Origin: Irpex lacteus
Taxonomy: Eukaryota > Basidiomycota > Agaricomycetes > Polyporales > Irpicaceae
Length of the DNA stretch: 64,000 nt
Direction of reading: 5' to 3'
Assembly: GCA_001986395.2 (NCBI GenBank)
Contig: MQVO02000003.1
Span: 1,736,001-1,800,000, forward strand
In this document: in pieces, positions 1 to 12,584 of the stretch
Layout of the letters: each line of letters begins with the position of its first letter
Numbering within the stretch: the first letter of the stretch is position 1
Notes under the pieces: generated by a model
The model's database searches: none
Seen by the model: only the letters and a program-made list of their open reading frames with translations
What the model was told of the DNA's origin: nothing
Translations under genes and position numbers: made by a program

Positions 1-1350
1 TTATCGTTGGATATATGTAACATCGTTCGGCGAGAGTGTGACGCACTGTACGATTAGCGATGCGTTGGTTCTTGATTCTGCGCTTGAACCAAGCCCCGGC
101 TGTTTGGCCTGGGCTGAACTTGGCTGGATCAGGGCTTTGAGCCACAGCGTCGGCGATGATAGAGCTTTCATCCGCCAGCGCACGCAAATCTGCGTCGTAC
201 TGAGGACGGCTGAAAAACACGAGGGACCATCGTTCGTAGTTGGCCTGCTCTCCGGGTGGGGTACTAGGTAGTAGGTTAATGATAATAAAAAAACGCTCAG
301 ATGTGTCAATGACTCCCTACACAACTCGGTGAAGATTGGATCGCAAGATCCCTCCACTAAACAGCGAGAGTGCATCTCCAATATTACAGATAGCATGGCC
401 AGGAAGCGGCTGAAATATGGATGTGAGCCGATCATTGTATCCCCATGACACCAGTATTTCAGCGTACGTACTTTCACATATTTCCACTCTGTAACCCCTG
501 GTGGAAGTACCTGAAGGCCGCCCAACTTGTTGTGAAGGAATGACTATGAGATGCACTTAATCAGTGATCAAGAACAGTAAGATTATGGGCCCAGAGTGAT
601 CTTACTAGTGAGCCAAAGTCGGTATGTGCACCAATGGCCTGCTTAGAAGGCTCAACAGCTGCAGCGCCACTCTTGGGAGGGTTCTTAATGACCCGAGACT
701 CACACCCACTGGGTGCATCGATAGTGTGTCTAGCAGCAAGCGCACCTTTGGGAAGACCCAGACGTGTATTGAAGACATCCAACAAAGTCATGTTGATGTC
801 CACAGATTTTCTAATAAACGGTATAATAGTGGACTCCATTCGCGCGTTTACGGTAGGAGGATAGTCCCTGTGTACTTTTCCTGGCCAGGCGAAGGCATCG
901 TTCCGAGAGACGTTGATGAACTCTACGGTGTCGAGGGCCCCGGTCTCATCGACAGCGTTGGCACCCGCTGCTTTGTACCTGTGGTCGACGTGTTTAGCAG
1001 AGGAGGGACGATCCTTGACTTTTCTTACCCAAAGGACATCCCGTCATCGCCTTGCTCGTATCTCATCTTCTCAGACATCGGGAGCCGCATAGTCTCTGCA
1101 CCCATTTCAAACATAGCTTCGACTTCCTCAAGGGCACCATGATTTTTCAGGCTGTTTGCAAAAGATGTCGTGAGCATCTGAACGTCACAGTGGAATAGGT
1201 TACTTACTACCAGAAGCCCAACCTAGTCGCCGCTTCCCACAGACGGTCAATCTCATGCTGGTCTCCATTCTTGATCAGTTCATAGTCAATAATAAGCAAA
1301 TCATGAGTTGGAACATTGTCCGGAAACGGTGGAAGAGTGAGTGCGGGCAT
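1..1350 (-). CDS. 2-oxoglutarate/Fe(II)-dependent dioxygenase, isopenicillin N synthase-like (3' end outside window)
   Basis: Family role: non-haem iron oxygenases that use 2-oxoglutarate and O2 to hydroxylate or desaturate small molecules; the substrate here is unknown. The start at 1350 opens with MPALTLPPFPDNVPTH, followed by the DIOX_N-like region (GFWYLKNHGA, then GDDGMSFGYK across an intron). The iron-binding HxD is in AIGAHTDFGSL near 610-630, and GHAICNIGDALSLFSGG leads to the distal histidine and 2OG arginine side of the fold (SNLHRVV). At least five short introns (for example after GFWY, MSFG, FGSL, YVK and HRV) join in frame with no break. The last visible residues (RRIKNQRIANRT) are followed by a GT donor near base 44, so the final exon lies to the left of the window. 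A TATA-like ATAAATAC sits about 80 bases upstream of the start. Family assignment is firm; substrate is not. Confidence 0.9.
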
Positions 1351-2174
1351 CGTCGTATAGCGCAGTGGGTTCGGTTGGTAACGATGCGAGGGAGTTGAGA
1401 AGCATACGTGCTAGTACCGTTTGGGTATTTATGGGCAGTTGCAATACAATACCATTACGCACTATGGGCGATGCCACCATCCACACATTCGAAGAGTGGG
1501 TCGCTCACGTGTTCAAGAAGTATCTCCAGGTGATTTCTGCCCGAATGAATACATGCGGAGTTCACTTGTATGGCAGTCAGCCGAGCTTTGAAGGTCATCC
1601 GGTGAGATCTTCCCTGCAGTTCTTTCCCATCATCAGAGGAACTCCTTACCGGCCGGTGCATGGTTCGTAGATTCTTGCCTCACCTTGTACGTTTTGCTGT
1701 GTAGTGCAGAAAAGAGTCTTGCCACCGTCCCTAAGATGAACGACGTCATCTCCTAGGATCTAGTACGCTGCCACGGTGCACGATCCGAGAGGAATAGCAT
1801 CACTCGGTGACAATCTCGGAGATGAGCCGTCGGCATGATATAGGAAGCGGCCCTGTAGGATAAGTATAGCGCTTTCGGAAATTAGTGCAAGACTAAAGAC
1901 CAACAATTACTAACGTTACCTAGTCATCCGTTGCGCGTTTCTTGACGAATCATCATCTGGGAGCAGTAAAGCTCGATTACCCACTCGCACTGGGCTCGAA
2001 ATACAGTGAATGGCTGCTTTTCTACCGAGAGTTCGGGCAGGATGAAGGATCGTAGTTGTGTTATACGCATATGACCACAGTCTGCTACAAATACAGCTTA
2101 CAGAACGACGAATAAAGGACAGTCTCACATCCATAATTCCAGATCGAGCTTGAAGCTTGAAGGTTCGGCTCTGA
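1351..2174. other. Intergenic region upstream of the oxygenase gene
   Basis: About 820 bases between the start of the oxygenase gene and the stop of the SDR gene, both on the minus strand. The proximal 100 bases hold the oxygenase core promoter (minus-strand ATAAATAC near 1425-1433). The remaining open frames are short, overlap on both strands, show no domain motif and no splice-consistent extension. I see no gene here. Confidence 0.5.
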
Positions 2175-3408
2175 TTAATCATAATTCATGCCACCGTCGA
2201 CGCTAATAATTTGACCTGGCAGGGAGAAATCAACCATCATCGAGCGAGCAATCATCGGTGATCTGACCTGTGATAAAATGCGATTCTGGTTGAGCCAGAT
2301 AGGACACTATGCTGGCCACGGTGTCTGGTTTGGCGCCAAGTACTTCTGGAGGCATTCCCAGTTTCTACCGTAGATGAACCTTTAGTGTCCAGAAACAAAC
2401 AAACCATCACGGTAACGCCATAATTTGCGCACCAATCTTGCCACAGATCCAGGACCGCCGTGCTTCTCATCATCCGGGTGGTTAACTGTGCAGTGGTTTT
2501 GTGAGCGTGAGATAAGGGCTGCTTCTCTGCGCAGCACAGTACGTACTCATGGCGGTATAAACAATGCCAGGCGCATAGGCGTTTACCGTGATGTTATGTT
2601 CCTTGAGCTCCTTTGCTGTAAATCAAGAGTGTCGTTAATGCGGACCCATCTTCCATAATGTGCGTCTGCACATACACATGACATGTGTGAGGCCTCGAAC
2701 GGCAAACTTGGAAGCAGAATATGCGCCAACGTTGGCAAAGCCTACAATAGCAACTCAGGACTGCAGGTAGGGTGTAGCAACATCGAAGCATACCTTGCTT
2801 TCCTGTGATAGAACATGCTCCTTGTCATGGGAGGAAACGATGTTAGTGAGTGAGTGGATGTGAAATTAAAGAGAGTCGGCACCTATTATGCGACCACCTT
2901 TTCCTTGCTTTATCATTTGAATCGCCGCGTACTTGTAACAAAGCATAGTTCCAAGAACATTGACAGAGAAAATAGCGTTCCACTCGGGAGCGGTAACTGC
3001 GTAGAAGCCATGTCAGCTAGTGCACAAGGTACGTCTTCCCAGACTCACTATCCACCACAGGTTTGCCTATAGTTCCACAAATGCCTGCGTTGGCGACCAT
3101 CTTCAAGCCCAGCTTAAGCTAGTCACATACTTAGGGTAATACAAACTTACAATGTCGAGACTGCCCAAATGTTCGACGACATCTGCAACAGCCTGGCAAA
3201 CAGACGTCTCGTCCGACACATCGCCAACGTGCCAATGCGAGCGTCGCCCATATTCACTAATCTTCTGAGCGACGGCCCTCATCTGGTCCTCTTTGCCACA
3301 GAGGTCGAGAATAGCGACGTCGTAGCCGTCCTGTGCGAGACGCAGGGCAATGGCCTCGCCGATGCCTTGGGCCCCTCCCGTGACTAAAGCTACCTTGCCA
3401 GACATCAT
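2175..3408 (-). CDS. Short-chain dehydrogenase/reductase, acetoin/diacetyl-reductase-like
   Basis: NAD(P)H-dependent oxidoreductase with a Rossmann fold; the nearest remembered relatives reduce diacetyl/acetoin, but the substrate is not proven. The start at 3408 gives MMSGKVALVTGGAQGIGEA, carrying the TGxxxGIG cofactor motif at residues 10-16. The next exon opens with the structural NAG motif (VANAGICG), then NVLGTMLCYKYAA. The catalytic Ser is in GACSITGKQ and the YxxxK pair in GAYSASKFAVRG. The C-terminus has HPDDEKHGGPGS and ends GQIISVDGGMNYD before TAA at 2175. Seven or so short introns restore one frame throughout, so the gene looks intact. A minus-strand TATATAAG at 3463-3470 lies 55 bases upstream of the ATG. 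Confidence 0.88.
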
Positions 3409-3462
3409 ATCAGGTGGTAGTAGTGAGGTGATAGTGGGGAGTTCACCTACTTTCGGGTGGGC

Positions 3463-3470
3463 CTTATATA
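3463..3470 (-). promoter_or_regulatory. TATA box of the SDR gene
   Basis: TATATAAG on the minus strand, 55 bases before the SDR start codon, with a short pyrimidine/adenine leader between. Position fits a fungal core promoter. Confidence 0.5.
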
Positions 3471-5357
3471 TGTGTCCTCCAGCGTGAAGGTTGCTGAGTA
3501 TATCAGTGAGCGTGGAATCGGCACAGGGCCATGATCTGCATACAACGCGCGTGTGTAAAGCAGAGGCCCGCCCGTAGCATCCACTGCGCGCCATGGGTAC
3601 CGCGATTGCGACAATCAAGCGCTAGTGCAGTTCTTTCTCCTGGACGATGTGGGTCGTGGTAGTGTCAGTGGTATTAAGATTTACTTTGCATGAATTAAAC
3701 ATGCGTGAGGTCATAGAAGGGCCATAAGATACCACGATAACCCGAATATTGAGTTAGGTGTCTTCAGAATAGCCACTATGTAGAAGGTCGAGCATGCGAG
3801 CTGTCATACAAAGGCGGTCTGAAAGCTAGGAGTTCTATTGCCGTTGTTGCCCACTGCCAGTGATAAGTCATCTTCGTTGACTTCCCCCCTGCAAACACAC
3901 GACAAGAAGCTGGTATATGACGTATACGAAGCTTCTCTTCCTCAATACTTTACACTTACTGTAGTCTGTGATAACTTTCCGAAAACAGAGCGGGCGTTTT
4001 CAGGAATTTGGACACCCTACTCCGAGTCTCACGAGCGTTCGTACTCCGGACCCTTGAACGTTATGGTTAGTGAGCGAGAAATAAAGTTGCAATAGCTGCA
4101 CTTACGTATACGTTCAAACTGCTTGCGCTCTTTTTTAAGAGTACTCGGCTCGGCATCAGGCTGAAGCTCTCAGCTCGAGTGAATGGTTTGTAGGCAAGGT
4201 CCGCTGTCATGTAGCGCCCGTCGAACAACTCGTTGGGAATTGGCAATATTACATAAGCGTATCTCAAGCCTGCCACTAGCTCTGGTAGGACCTCCATCTT
4301 ACCGTGAGTTACAGACTCATACTTAATTTCTATCCCATCTCACTATCAGTCGTTATTCCCAGAGAGGCCCTCTGCCTATTGCATTCCAGGTAACGACCTA
4401 TTTCAACTCATAAGTAGTAAAAAGAAGCCGATCATTTCACTGCCAGTGCTACAGGTCCACAATTCTAGTAGGCCATTCGGGCTGATCGCCCTCGGTATTA
4501 TCAAGGCCAACGGTTCCGTACGGTAGCACCCATGAAATTTTAGCGTAGCGCTTGAAGTGAGTGAGTGTTCATTTGTCGAAGTCGCCCACCGTCAACTAAA
4601 CTCCGAATTGTGCACTTTCCTTCCATCTTCCACAGCTCCATCGTGTGAGTGGTTCTCTTCAAGCGTCCGGTATTCGTGTGCCTTGTTCTATAAGTGGTTT
4701 GCTTCTATCATATTGCTGTGTCGGCGTTTGCAAAACGTGTAGAATTGCCACAACCAGGGCCGCTGTAGTACCCCGGGCGCAAGTACATGGTCCCAGGTGG
4801 CCTCCGATAACGACATCTCGAGAAGGATAAACACCGGTATTTCGGAAGATTGCAACTCTTCATGAGGTCTATCGTAAGTCGTCTTACGTGCTACCACAGT
4901 AGTCCATCTTGAAGACTCGGAGATAGCCCAATAAATACACCAAGTGCTGACTATATTGTTTGCTTACCCTCAAGCAGATCCTAATCACACACAAGTCATC
5001 ATAAGCTCAGCATGACTGCACTATTTGTGCACGAGACCATGACATAACCATTACCACCTCAGGAACTTTATTGCTGCGTATGAACTCTCCTTGGCGGAAC
5101 TTAATCTGGGTCGTACAATGTCTGTGCGCTCTGTGGTGGCCACCGACGTCATCTTCGGTCCAGCTATAGATAACGCGGTCATACTAAACACGTCCATACG
5201 TAGGTGTATCAACTGCGGTAGCGGTTGAGGCGGTTCCAAGCTCGTCTTCGTCCCACTGACCTTTCTCTCAGCTTTCGGGTGTTACGTTCCATCCACATCT
5301 GTGGCATAGTTGCCGCAATAGACATTCGTGTCGAGATCAACAACTCCTTCTCGATTA
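3471..5357. other. No supported gene; two weak coding-like stretches
   Basis: Nearly 1.9 kb without a recognisable gene. Two minus-strand stretches look faintly exon-like: 4116-4297, an open frame ending in a good GTAAGTGC donor, and 4640-4900, whose frames include a hydrophobic run (AALVVAILHVL). Neither matches a family I know, and no chain of exons with consistent phase could be built between them. They may be remnants of a decayed gene or chance frames. Confidence 0.35.
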
Positions 5358-6116
5358 ATGACGTCGGTTCTAGGAACTATCGTACGTGCGACACAAGTGC
5401 ATCCTACACCGGCTCTCCCGTCCAACCCACCAACGTCCACAACTTTCCCTCCGCCGTCTCCAAATGGAGACTCGAACTTCTTCCAAAACCTGGCACGGCC
5501 AGCTCTAGTGCTATTGATGGCCACCTTTGCCCTGATCGCTTTCGTAATAGGAGCCGCCATTTATATGCGCTTGTTACGGAACCATCGCAGACAACAATAC
5601 CAGCCTGCTCCCATTCAAGAGGCTCCGTTCCCCGAGAAGACAAGACCTGAAATGTATACGGCGATGCTGCAGCCTCTGAAACATACCCAGGATGACAAAT
5701 GGCAGAAGATCATGGTGAGTGGATCTAAACATGAGACGTATGTCCTTGCTCACGAGTACGTTCGTTCCTAGCCTATCTCGGCAGGGTTTGGCCGAGCTCA
5801 AGAAGACGACCGTCTTGTCTCCTATTCAGGCACACCCCGAGTGCTTGGTAATATTCGTTCCCATTCAAAGACACTCAGACGTCGCGCGACTTCAGATAAT
5901 TCGGGCCATTTGGCGGCCGATACTCGAAGCATTATCGAAGAAGAGACAAGGCGTCCCAATCCAGGTCCGATACTAGTGAACATTGCGGCATTGGTCGTAA
6001 TGCCGCAGTCTCCCGAGGAACATTCCTTGTTACCAGCTGAGATGAGCATCGGCCTCTCGGATACGTGGTTTGCAGATCCTCGAGCTTCGTTTAAACGACT
6101 TGTGCCCAGAACGTAA
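5358..6116 (+). CDS. Single-pass membrane protein of unknown function
   Basis: Not assigned to a characterised family. The first exon encodes a Pro/Ser/Thr-rich extracellular-type segment (about residues 1-45). One strong transmembrane helix follows (about 48-70: PALVLLMATFALIAFVIGAA), then a basic stop-transfer cluster (RLLRNHRRQQ) and a cytoplasmic tail. One intron (about 5713-5770, GTGAGT...CCTAG) joins KWQKIM to PISAGFGRAQ in frame. The tail ends in VNIAALVVMPQSPEE followed by an acidic/hydrophobic C-terminus, a pattern I recall from uncharacterised mushroom membrane proteins (family memory, not a search). The start at 5358 is the first ATG of the conserved frame; an upstream exon (possible ATG at 5118) cannot be excluded because phases did not match cleanly. 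Confidence 0.6.
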
Positions 6117-6284
6117 TTGCGCGTCCTACATGCACCGTTTCGCGGAGTATGTTCTCGGAGACAAGTTTACTAATGCGGGTCCTTGCCAAGACTGTGTGTT
6201 TATATACCACCGGCCGATACCATCAAGACACACAGTAGACGCATACAAAGATATACACACGCCAGCTTCCTTTAGCGCTACCTG

Positions 6285-6748
6285 TGTGTAATAGCCACAT
6301 TGTAATATTTCTGTACTAGTATCGTCAGTTCAATCGAATGAGCAGAAGATAGGGCATCTACGGACATTTTTATACAGGATGCTTAGAGTGAGCTACCGAG
6401 GGTTCCTGCACACGGTCATCGTAAGGTTAGAAAGCCAAGTACTCAAAGCCCCAACACCCTCTTCTTCGCCCTTCCGCCGCTCGCCAGATAGACTCAGCGA
6501 AGCCACCCTCGGGGCCAGGTCCATCGTCGTTTAGACCACTGCGAGCAAAGACCCTGTGTGTAATCTCAATGTTGTGAAACATACATTGTCAGTCTCGTCA
6601 GCTCATTCGAAACAGCAAAGATCGACCGACTCATACAAGTACACCGATCGCATTACCTCATTTTCCTACGACAGAGAGTGCCAAAATAGCACACTTCTCA
6701 CTCACTAGTTCTTCGACGTCTAGGCTTGCTAAGACCCTGGCTGCATCA
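6285..6748. repeat. Two degenerate tandem copies of the neighbouring gene's 3' end
   Basis: Two units (about 6285-6554 and 6555-6748) resemble the segment 6749-7060, which holds the last intron end, last exon and 3' UTR of the gene at 6849-7430. The best conserved block is the 30-base string around 6455-6485, matching 6928-6962 with about one mismatch. The junction TTAGACC-ACTGCG near 6531 matches TTAGACCCCTGCG at 7050, which is the splice acceptor in reverse. The second unit is truncated. Frames in the copies are broken, so they are relics rather than exons. Confidence 0.6.
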
Positions 6749-6848
6749 CTTGCGCGTAATTCCACTAATATAATGAGAATACTGTCTTTAGTGGATCATC
6801 AGCTCACTCAACCGCCAACAAACGACATATCCACATACACTTCAAGTT

Positions 6849-7430
6849 TTATATAGCATGCCTCGCCGAAGCCACCAAAGGTTTCTGTACACGACCAACA
6901 GTACCAGTAAGCCCAGAAATCCACCCCCTCAGCGCCCCAACACCCTCTCCTTCGCCCTTCCGCCCCACACCAATGAGGTTCCCTCGTCTCCACCATAGCG
7001 AGAACGCTCGCCTAATAGCATTCACTCGAGGGATTAGGTATATTGTTGTTAGACCCCTGCGTACAGAGATACACGATAAACATAACTAAGCAAATGCTAG
7101 GAAGGCATAGAGAGATGGATAGACGCACCAGATAGCACCTTGGAGAAACGGCATGAGCATCTGGTCTCTGACAGTGACCAGCGCGACCTTTCCCCAGTCC
7201 AGGCTAACGCTCTCTGCCTCTCGCCCATGCAAAGTAACGAGCTCCTTGTGGTCTGAGTCTTCTTCATGGCCATCTGGGGGTGTGTGGATGTGTCGCTTTA
7301 TGCTCTTGATGTACGTCCGCTCGAAGCTGAGGTCGGGAAGCGGGGGTATTCCTCGTCGGTGGTCATCGTGGTGGTGAGGGTGTTGGGGAGCGTGCTGGAA
7401 GTAGGGGCTTGATGGACGTTGGTCTGCCAT
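6849..7430 (-). CDS. Small fungal protein with PLPDLxFE motif (DUF1770-like), probable membrane association
   Basis: Function unknown. Two exons (7430-7129 and 7056-6849) give 169 residues. The N-terminal part is disordered and His/Pro-rich, followed by IPPLPDLSFERTYIKSI, the hallmark I associate with the fungal DUF1770 group. Residues near 92-108 read WGKVALVTVRDQMLMPF, then GAIWGLTTIYLI crosses the intron; this may be a membrane-embedded or amphipathic segment. The C-terminal exon is basic and Gly-rich and ends ASARHAI before TAA at 6849. The intron (7057-7128) has GTGCGT and GCAG ends and phase 2. The start MADQRPSS at 7430 is preferred over an in-frame ATG ten codons upstream. Degenerate copies of the second exon lie just downstream. 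Confidence 0.68.
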
Positions 7431-7743
7431 GTTGAGGTTTAAGTCGGTTGGCACGTACAAGGCACGGTGTGCTCGTGTAAGTTAGTAAGGTGCCGCCGCA
7501 GTGTTAATGACGAAGGGTGCTGACTAAGCGGCGGATCAATATTTTGTGATGCGCCTTTTCATCATTATCGACGTCCGAGTCCGAGTCGTACTTTCTACAG
7601 TAAGAGCCTTCGAGGCGAGTTGCACCGCTAGTGCATTCCAATCGGACCGTGCATGTTCACGGCAAATAATACAATGTCGAGAACACAACTACACACAAAA
7701 TACAGAGTGATAACCTGTGATCTACCTGCCCACCAACTCTACT
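7431..7743. other. Intergenic region, promoter of the DUF1770-like gene
   Basis: About 310 bases between the start of the DUF1770-like gene and the stop codon of thymidylate synthase (both minus strand). It must hold the promoter of the former and the 3' UTR of the latter. No further open frame or motif stands out. Confidence 0.4.
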
Positions 7744-8812
<1,069 letters not shown>

Positions 8813-10016
8813 GGCTGTTCCCAATACTTTCCAATACTTACTACCACCATGAACTTGAAGTGAACATGGCAAGCACGCACGTCTTAATACTGTAACTACA
8901 AGCTCTATTACTGCTATAATTCCAGTATTGGTTGACAATACTTACTAGTTTTCAGCAGGTCCAACTTGGAGTCCCGTATGCAATTTTCCCAATGTTGTCT
9001 ACGTATCTCTATAAAGTCATCTTGTAGAAGAATCAGTGTTCGCGTACAATGCCGCTGGCCCCGGCATACGACTTGGATGTTGCGGTCAATTGCATCTGAG
9101 GCCTGAGGTTTAGATGGAGGCTCACCCCGTGGCAGATGGAACAATGTCGGGGTGATTCTTGCTCTAATCGTTGCTCGTGTGTCCCTCATTTGCAGCTTTG
9201 AACGCATGGCACACTTGCTAGATTTCAAATCTGCAAGACTCGATAACTGCATAGCAGTTCATTGCGCACATCTGATACTCTGATCCAGCTAGCGATTCAA
9301 AGTCAAGAAGCCCTGCATAGCATAACAAGGTGCGTTACCTCCTCATTCGAACGGGCGCGCCGCTGAACTTACTCTGACATGCAGCGAAGCGGAAGCCGCG
9401 AACTTGCCGCGAACCTCGTTGGTAACTGAACATAATCATGTTCAACAAGATGATAAATATCCTCAGAAACTCCGTTTGGAAACGTTGTATCTAATACAGG
9501 ATCTTTATCTGGGTTCTTTGACGTCTTGGCAGTGCTGTTGACGCACAAAACTCCTTTGTAGGTATGTGGCCATTAACAACTTCCATCTTGAAAGATTGCT
9601 CACCTCAGTACCTGTGATTTTGTGCGACCATCGGTATTGCTTTTACCTCTTGCGCAGAGCTGATTCAAGAAGCCACGATTTGAATCAATGCATGGCCTGG
9701 TATAATTCATCGTATACCACAACGGTTTACATAAATCAAAGGATCTAATGTGGACCATCGTCGGCCGCCGTGCATACCGGTGTCACCATACAACGCGGCC
9801 CCAGCTCATCATCTATGCCTGAGCTCAGTTTCGTAGCCATATGACTTTGAGTGCATCCTTGCAACATTTGGTGGCGCTGAAGAACTCTTTCGGTGCGAGG
9901 AACTGCGAGTGGATGACTGATAACGCATACGTATAAAGCATTGGTACTGAAGCACCATGAGGGAGGCAGCGCAAGTCTTCCCTCTCCTTGTTCCAGAGCT
10001 CGACTAGCTATCCTCC
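8813..10016. other. Intergenic stretch without a supported gene
   Basis: About 1.2 kb. The minus strand has a 112-codon frame at 8914-9252 and an exon-like open stretch at about 9355-9560. They lack recognisable motifs and do not chain into a model. The right end must contain the promoter of the DUF6534 gene that starts at 10017. Confidence 0.35.
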
Positions 10017-12154
10017 ATGATGTCCAATGCTACGTCTCTCGCAGACATCCCCCTCGTACCTGGATCTGGAATGTGGAACACCGTTTTCGACGCCACAAGT
10101 CAGTACCACAATCTTCTCCAGCTTAGCATCCACCAGCGACTGACTGACATGTCCAACGTAGGCGCAGCACTCATCGGCTCATGGTTCGCGCTGTTGCTGT
10201 GTGGCATAGCTATTGCACAAGTACGTGATATCTCTAGTTTACCTTGCTATTTGTTAGCATCACTGCTCATGGTTGTAGGGCTACAATTACCTCAACAATT
10301 GCTCGGAGGATAGTATTTGGACGGTAGTTCTGGTACTGGCAACCTCGTAAGTCTCCAGGACACTGGTCAGATCTCATTACTCATATGAATTCTGCTTCAG
10401 GGTCCTCAACATCTTCCACACCTCTTTCGGTGGGTGCCATATCCCTTCGTTCGACACTCTACTCAACCCTTGATGTGTAGTGTGTATCGCTGAATATACA
10501 TACCTGGTACGTGTACCTAAGTTCGTCGGCAATCTATCTCCTTAGAGTTGATTCGGGTATGATGTCATTTGGGTACTAAAGGTGACAAGCGGCAATAATC
10601 TCATGGGCCGCTTGATGGCAGGATGGTATGTGGTAAAATATATTAGTTCTTGGCGAAACATCTAATGTGTTTGGGCACGGCAGGGCACTTGTAGTGCGTA
10701 TAGTTTCGCCGCGCACTTGGGGTACTTAGACCCACTGGCATCAATCGCTGACGATACCTACATACTTGCAGGCAACAATCGGAGTACATGTAAGGCCAAA
10801 CTTCCTACGCATAAGAATATTTATCTTCTCTCAACCTCGCTGCCATTTAACAGATCGTTCTAGCAGCTATTACTCTATTGTAAGTCACCAATCTCGCCAT
10901 AAGATTCGTATACGACTCGAGATACTAATTACATGCCTCTCAGGTTCTATACGGGGATATGTTTTCATCTACGTATGATATCATTCCACTCTCCTTAGAT
11001 GATAGTATTGCTTATTCCCCATATTGGCAGTCGCTGAGAAGAAGCTTCGAAACCCGGTAATTGCGTTTCTGGTATGTGCGCATTCCGGTACAATTGTTTC
11101 GGCCCCCTGACAGTAATATGCTAGCTGTCCGTGATCGTGGTACACTTCAGTTTGGGAATGGGTACGTGACTTGACTGCATTGCTATCTGGCTGGTATTAA
11201 CTGCTACTACAGCGACTGTTGTCAAGATGTAGGTATTCCTACGCTGCACCTCAACATATATATCTTGACCCGGTCATCCGACACATAGGTCTGAAAACCC
11301 GCACTTCCTGGACATAGCATCGTTTAGTGTCAGTGCCTCAACGAAAGGTTTCTGCACACGGCACTAACATAACTGATGCTCTAGAAACACATACTGATTT
11401 CCATGGTGGCTACTCAGGTGGTTGCGGACGTCTCCGTGACAACTACCCTTTGCTTTGCTCTGCCCAGACCATCCGCGAGCTTCAAAAGGCAAGTGTACAC
11501 TGGTTTTTCTCCCTCTCGACCATATTTCGGACGGTTGCTTATCACCTGTTGACCACAGGACGAAGGATACTATACAAACGCTCATGTGCTTCTTCGTCAG
11601 CCGAGGGGTTTTGACCTCGTAAGTCCAGAGTCTCGGCCACTTGCCGGTGAACAGGTTGACAATAGCTCTTGCATGCAGTATTGTGGCCGTCATAGAACTC
11701 CTTCTGGTGAGCCAACATTCGAATCTCCGACGTCATAGAAGGCTAAAATTCGAGTGTCTACCGTCCAGCTAATTTTGTCGTATCACAACCTATGGTTCAT
11801 CGCATCCGAATACATCGTCGGAGGACGTAAGTTCAAGTTCCTCCACAGCACAGCACCCCTCTTTCACACCCTAACTAACTGCGGTGTGCACTAAAAGTAT
11901 ACGCCAACTCCCTACTAGCTTCAATCAACGCCCGCAGGCACCTCCGCAAGCGCATGCACGGAGACCCCGACTCAACTCCTACACCTGCACCTGCACCACG
12001 GGTGTCCATCCCACTGAGCGTGTACCATTCGAGTTGCAGCAGCACTGAAGGCTGTGGGGCGACGGTGACTCCTGCGAATGGAGGTGTCAAAGTAGAGATA
12101 TATACGATCCAGAAATGCGATGGAGACTCGGAATCTTGCGTTGAGGTGAGTTGA
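10017..12154 (+). CDS. DUF6534-type multi-pass membrane protein, highly split, possible in-frame stop
   Basis: Function unknown; the family is expanded in mushroom-forming fungi and has about seven predicted transmembrane helices. Exon 1 encodes the first helix (ALIGSWFALLLCGIAIAQ), then GYNYLNNCSEDSIW, VLNIFHTSF and VCIAEYTYL in phase. Family hallmarks return near the 3' end: VVADVSVTTTLCFAL, TIQTLMCFFVSRGVLTS, LWFIASEYIVGG and LYANSLLASINARRHL. The tail is Pro/Thr-rich and ends at TGA 12152-12154. At least 14 tiny exons are needed. One intron (11489-11558) has an AG|GCAAGT donor, that is GC-AG. In the fifth exon the expected phase meets TGA at 10549-10551 directly before FGYDVIWVLK. This is either a real nonsense mutation, a sequence error, or a misread junction. 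Family call is good; intactness is uncertain. Confidence 0.65.
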
Positions 12155-12584
12155 TCTGCAGTTTGACTTGTTGCTGCTAGTATCTCAACTGACCTTCTCA
12201 TATCTACGATTTGTCGGCATGTTAGGTTTGACGATTCGTTCCAAATGTGACGCAGAGCTTCCACGGTAAGAGGTATCTAGATCTGCATGTTGCTATCTAC
12301 TTCTTACTACTTACGTCGTTCAACACGCTTTACCTTCGAAGGATCCGTCACCCCTTGAGGCCGTAGTTGCGCAGTACTGAAGCTCGGCTTCCTGGGCCTA
12401 TCGAGATATGGTCCAGTATGTCGTAGTAGACACTATGGCTAAGAATACACAATGAAAAAGGACCATGATACAGCAATAAGATCTGAGATCTGAAATGTAA
12501 TGAGAAATCGAGAGAGCCAGCACCCTAACGTAGAATGAAGCAGGCAAAACAAAGAACCAGCTTGAACAAGTCCGCCACCGTTCG
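12155..12584. other. Convergent intergenic region
   Basis: 430 bases between two convergent stop codons (DUF6534 gene and RING gene). It is AT-richer and presumably holds both 3' UTRs and poly(A) sites. No other feature seen. Confidence 0.4.

Noticed and set aside
1916..2182. 88-codon minus-strand frame covering the end of the SDR gene
   Set aside because: It overlaps the real SDR terminal exon (SVDGGMNYD) in another frame and has no start context or motif.
9355..9560. Minus-strand open stretch of about 65 codons with plausible composition (for example KTSKNPDKDPVLDTT)
   Set aside because: No start codon, no convincing splice partners and no family recognised; kept only as intergenic.
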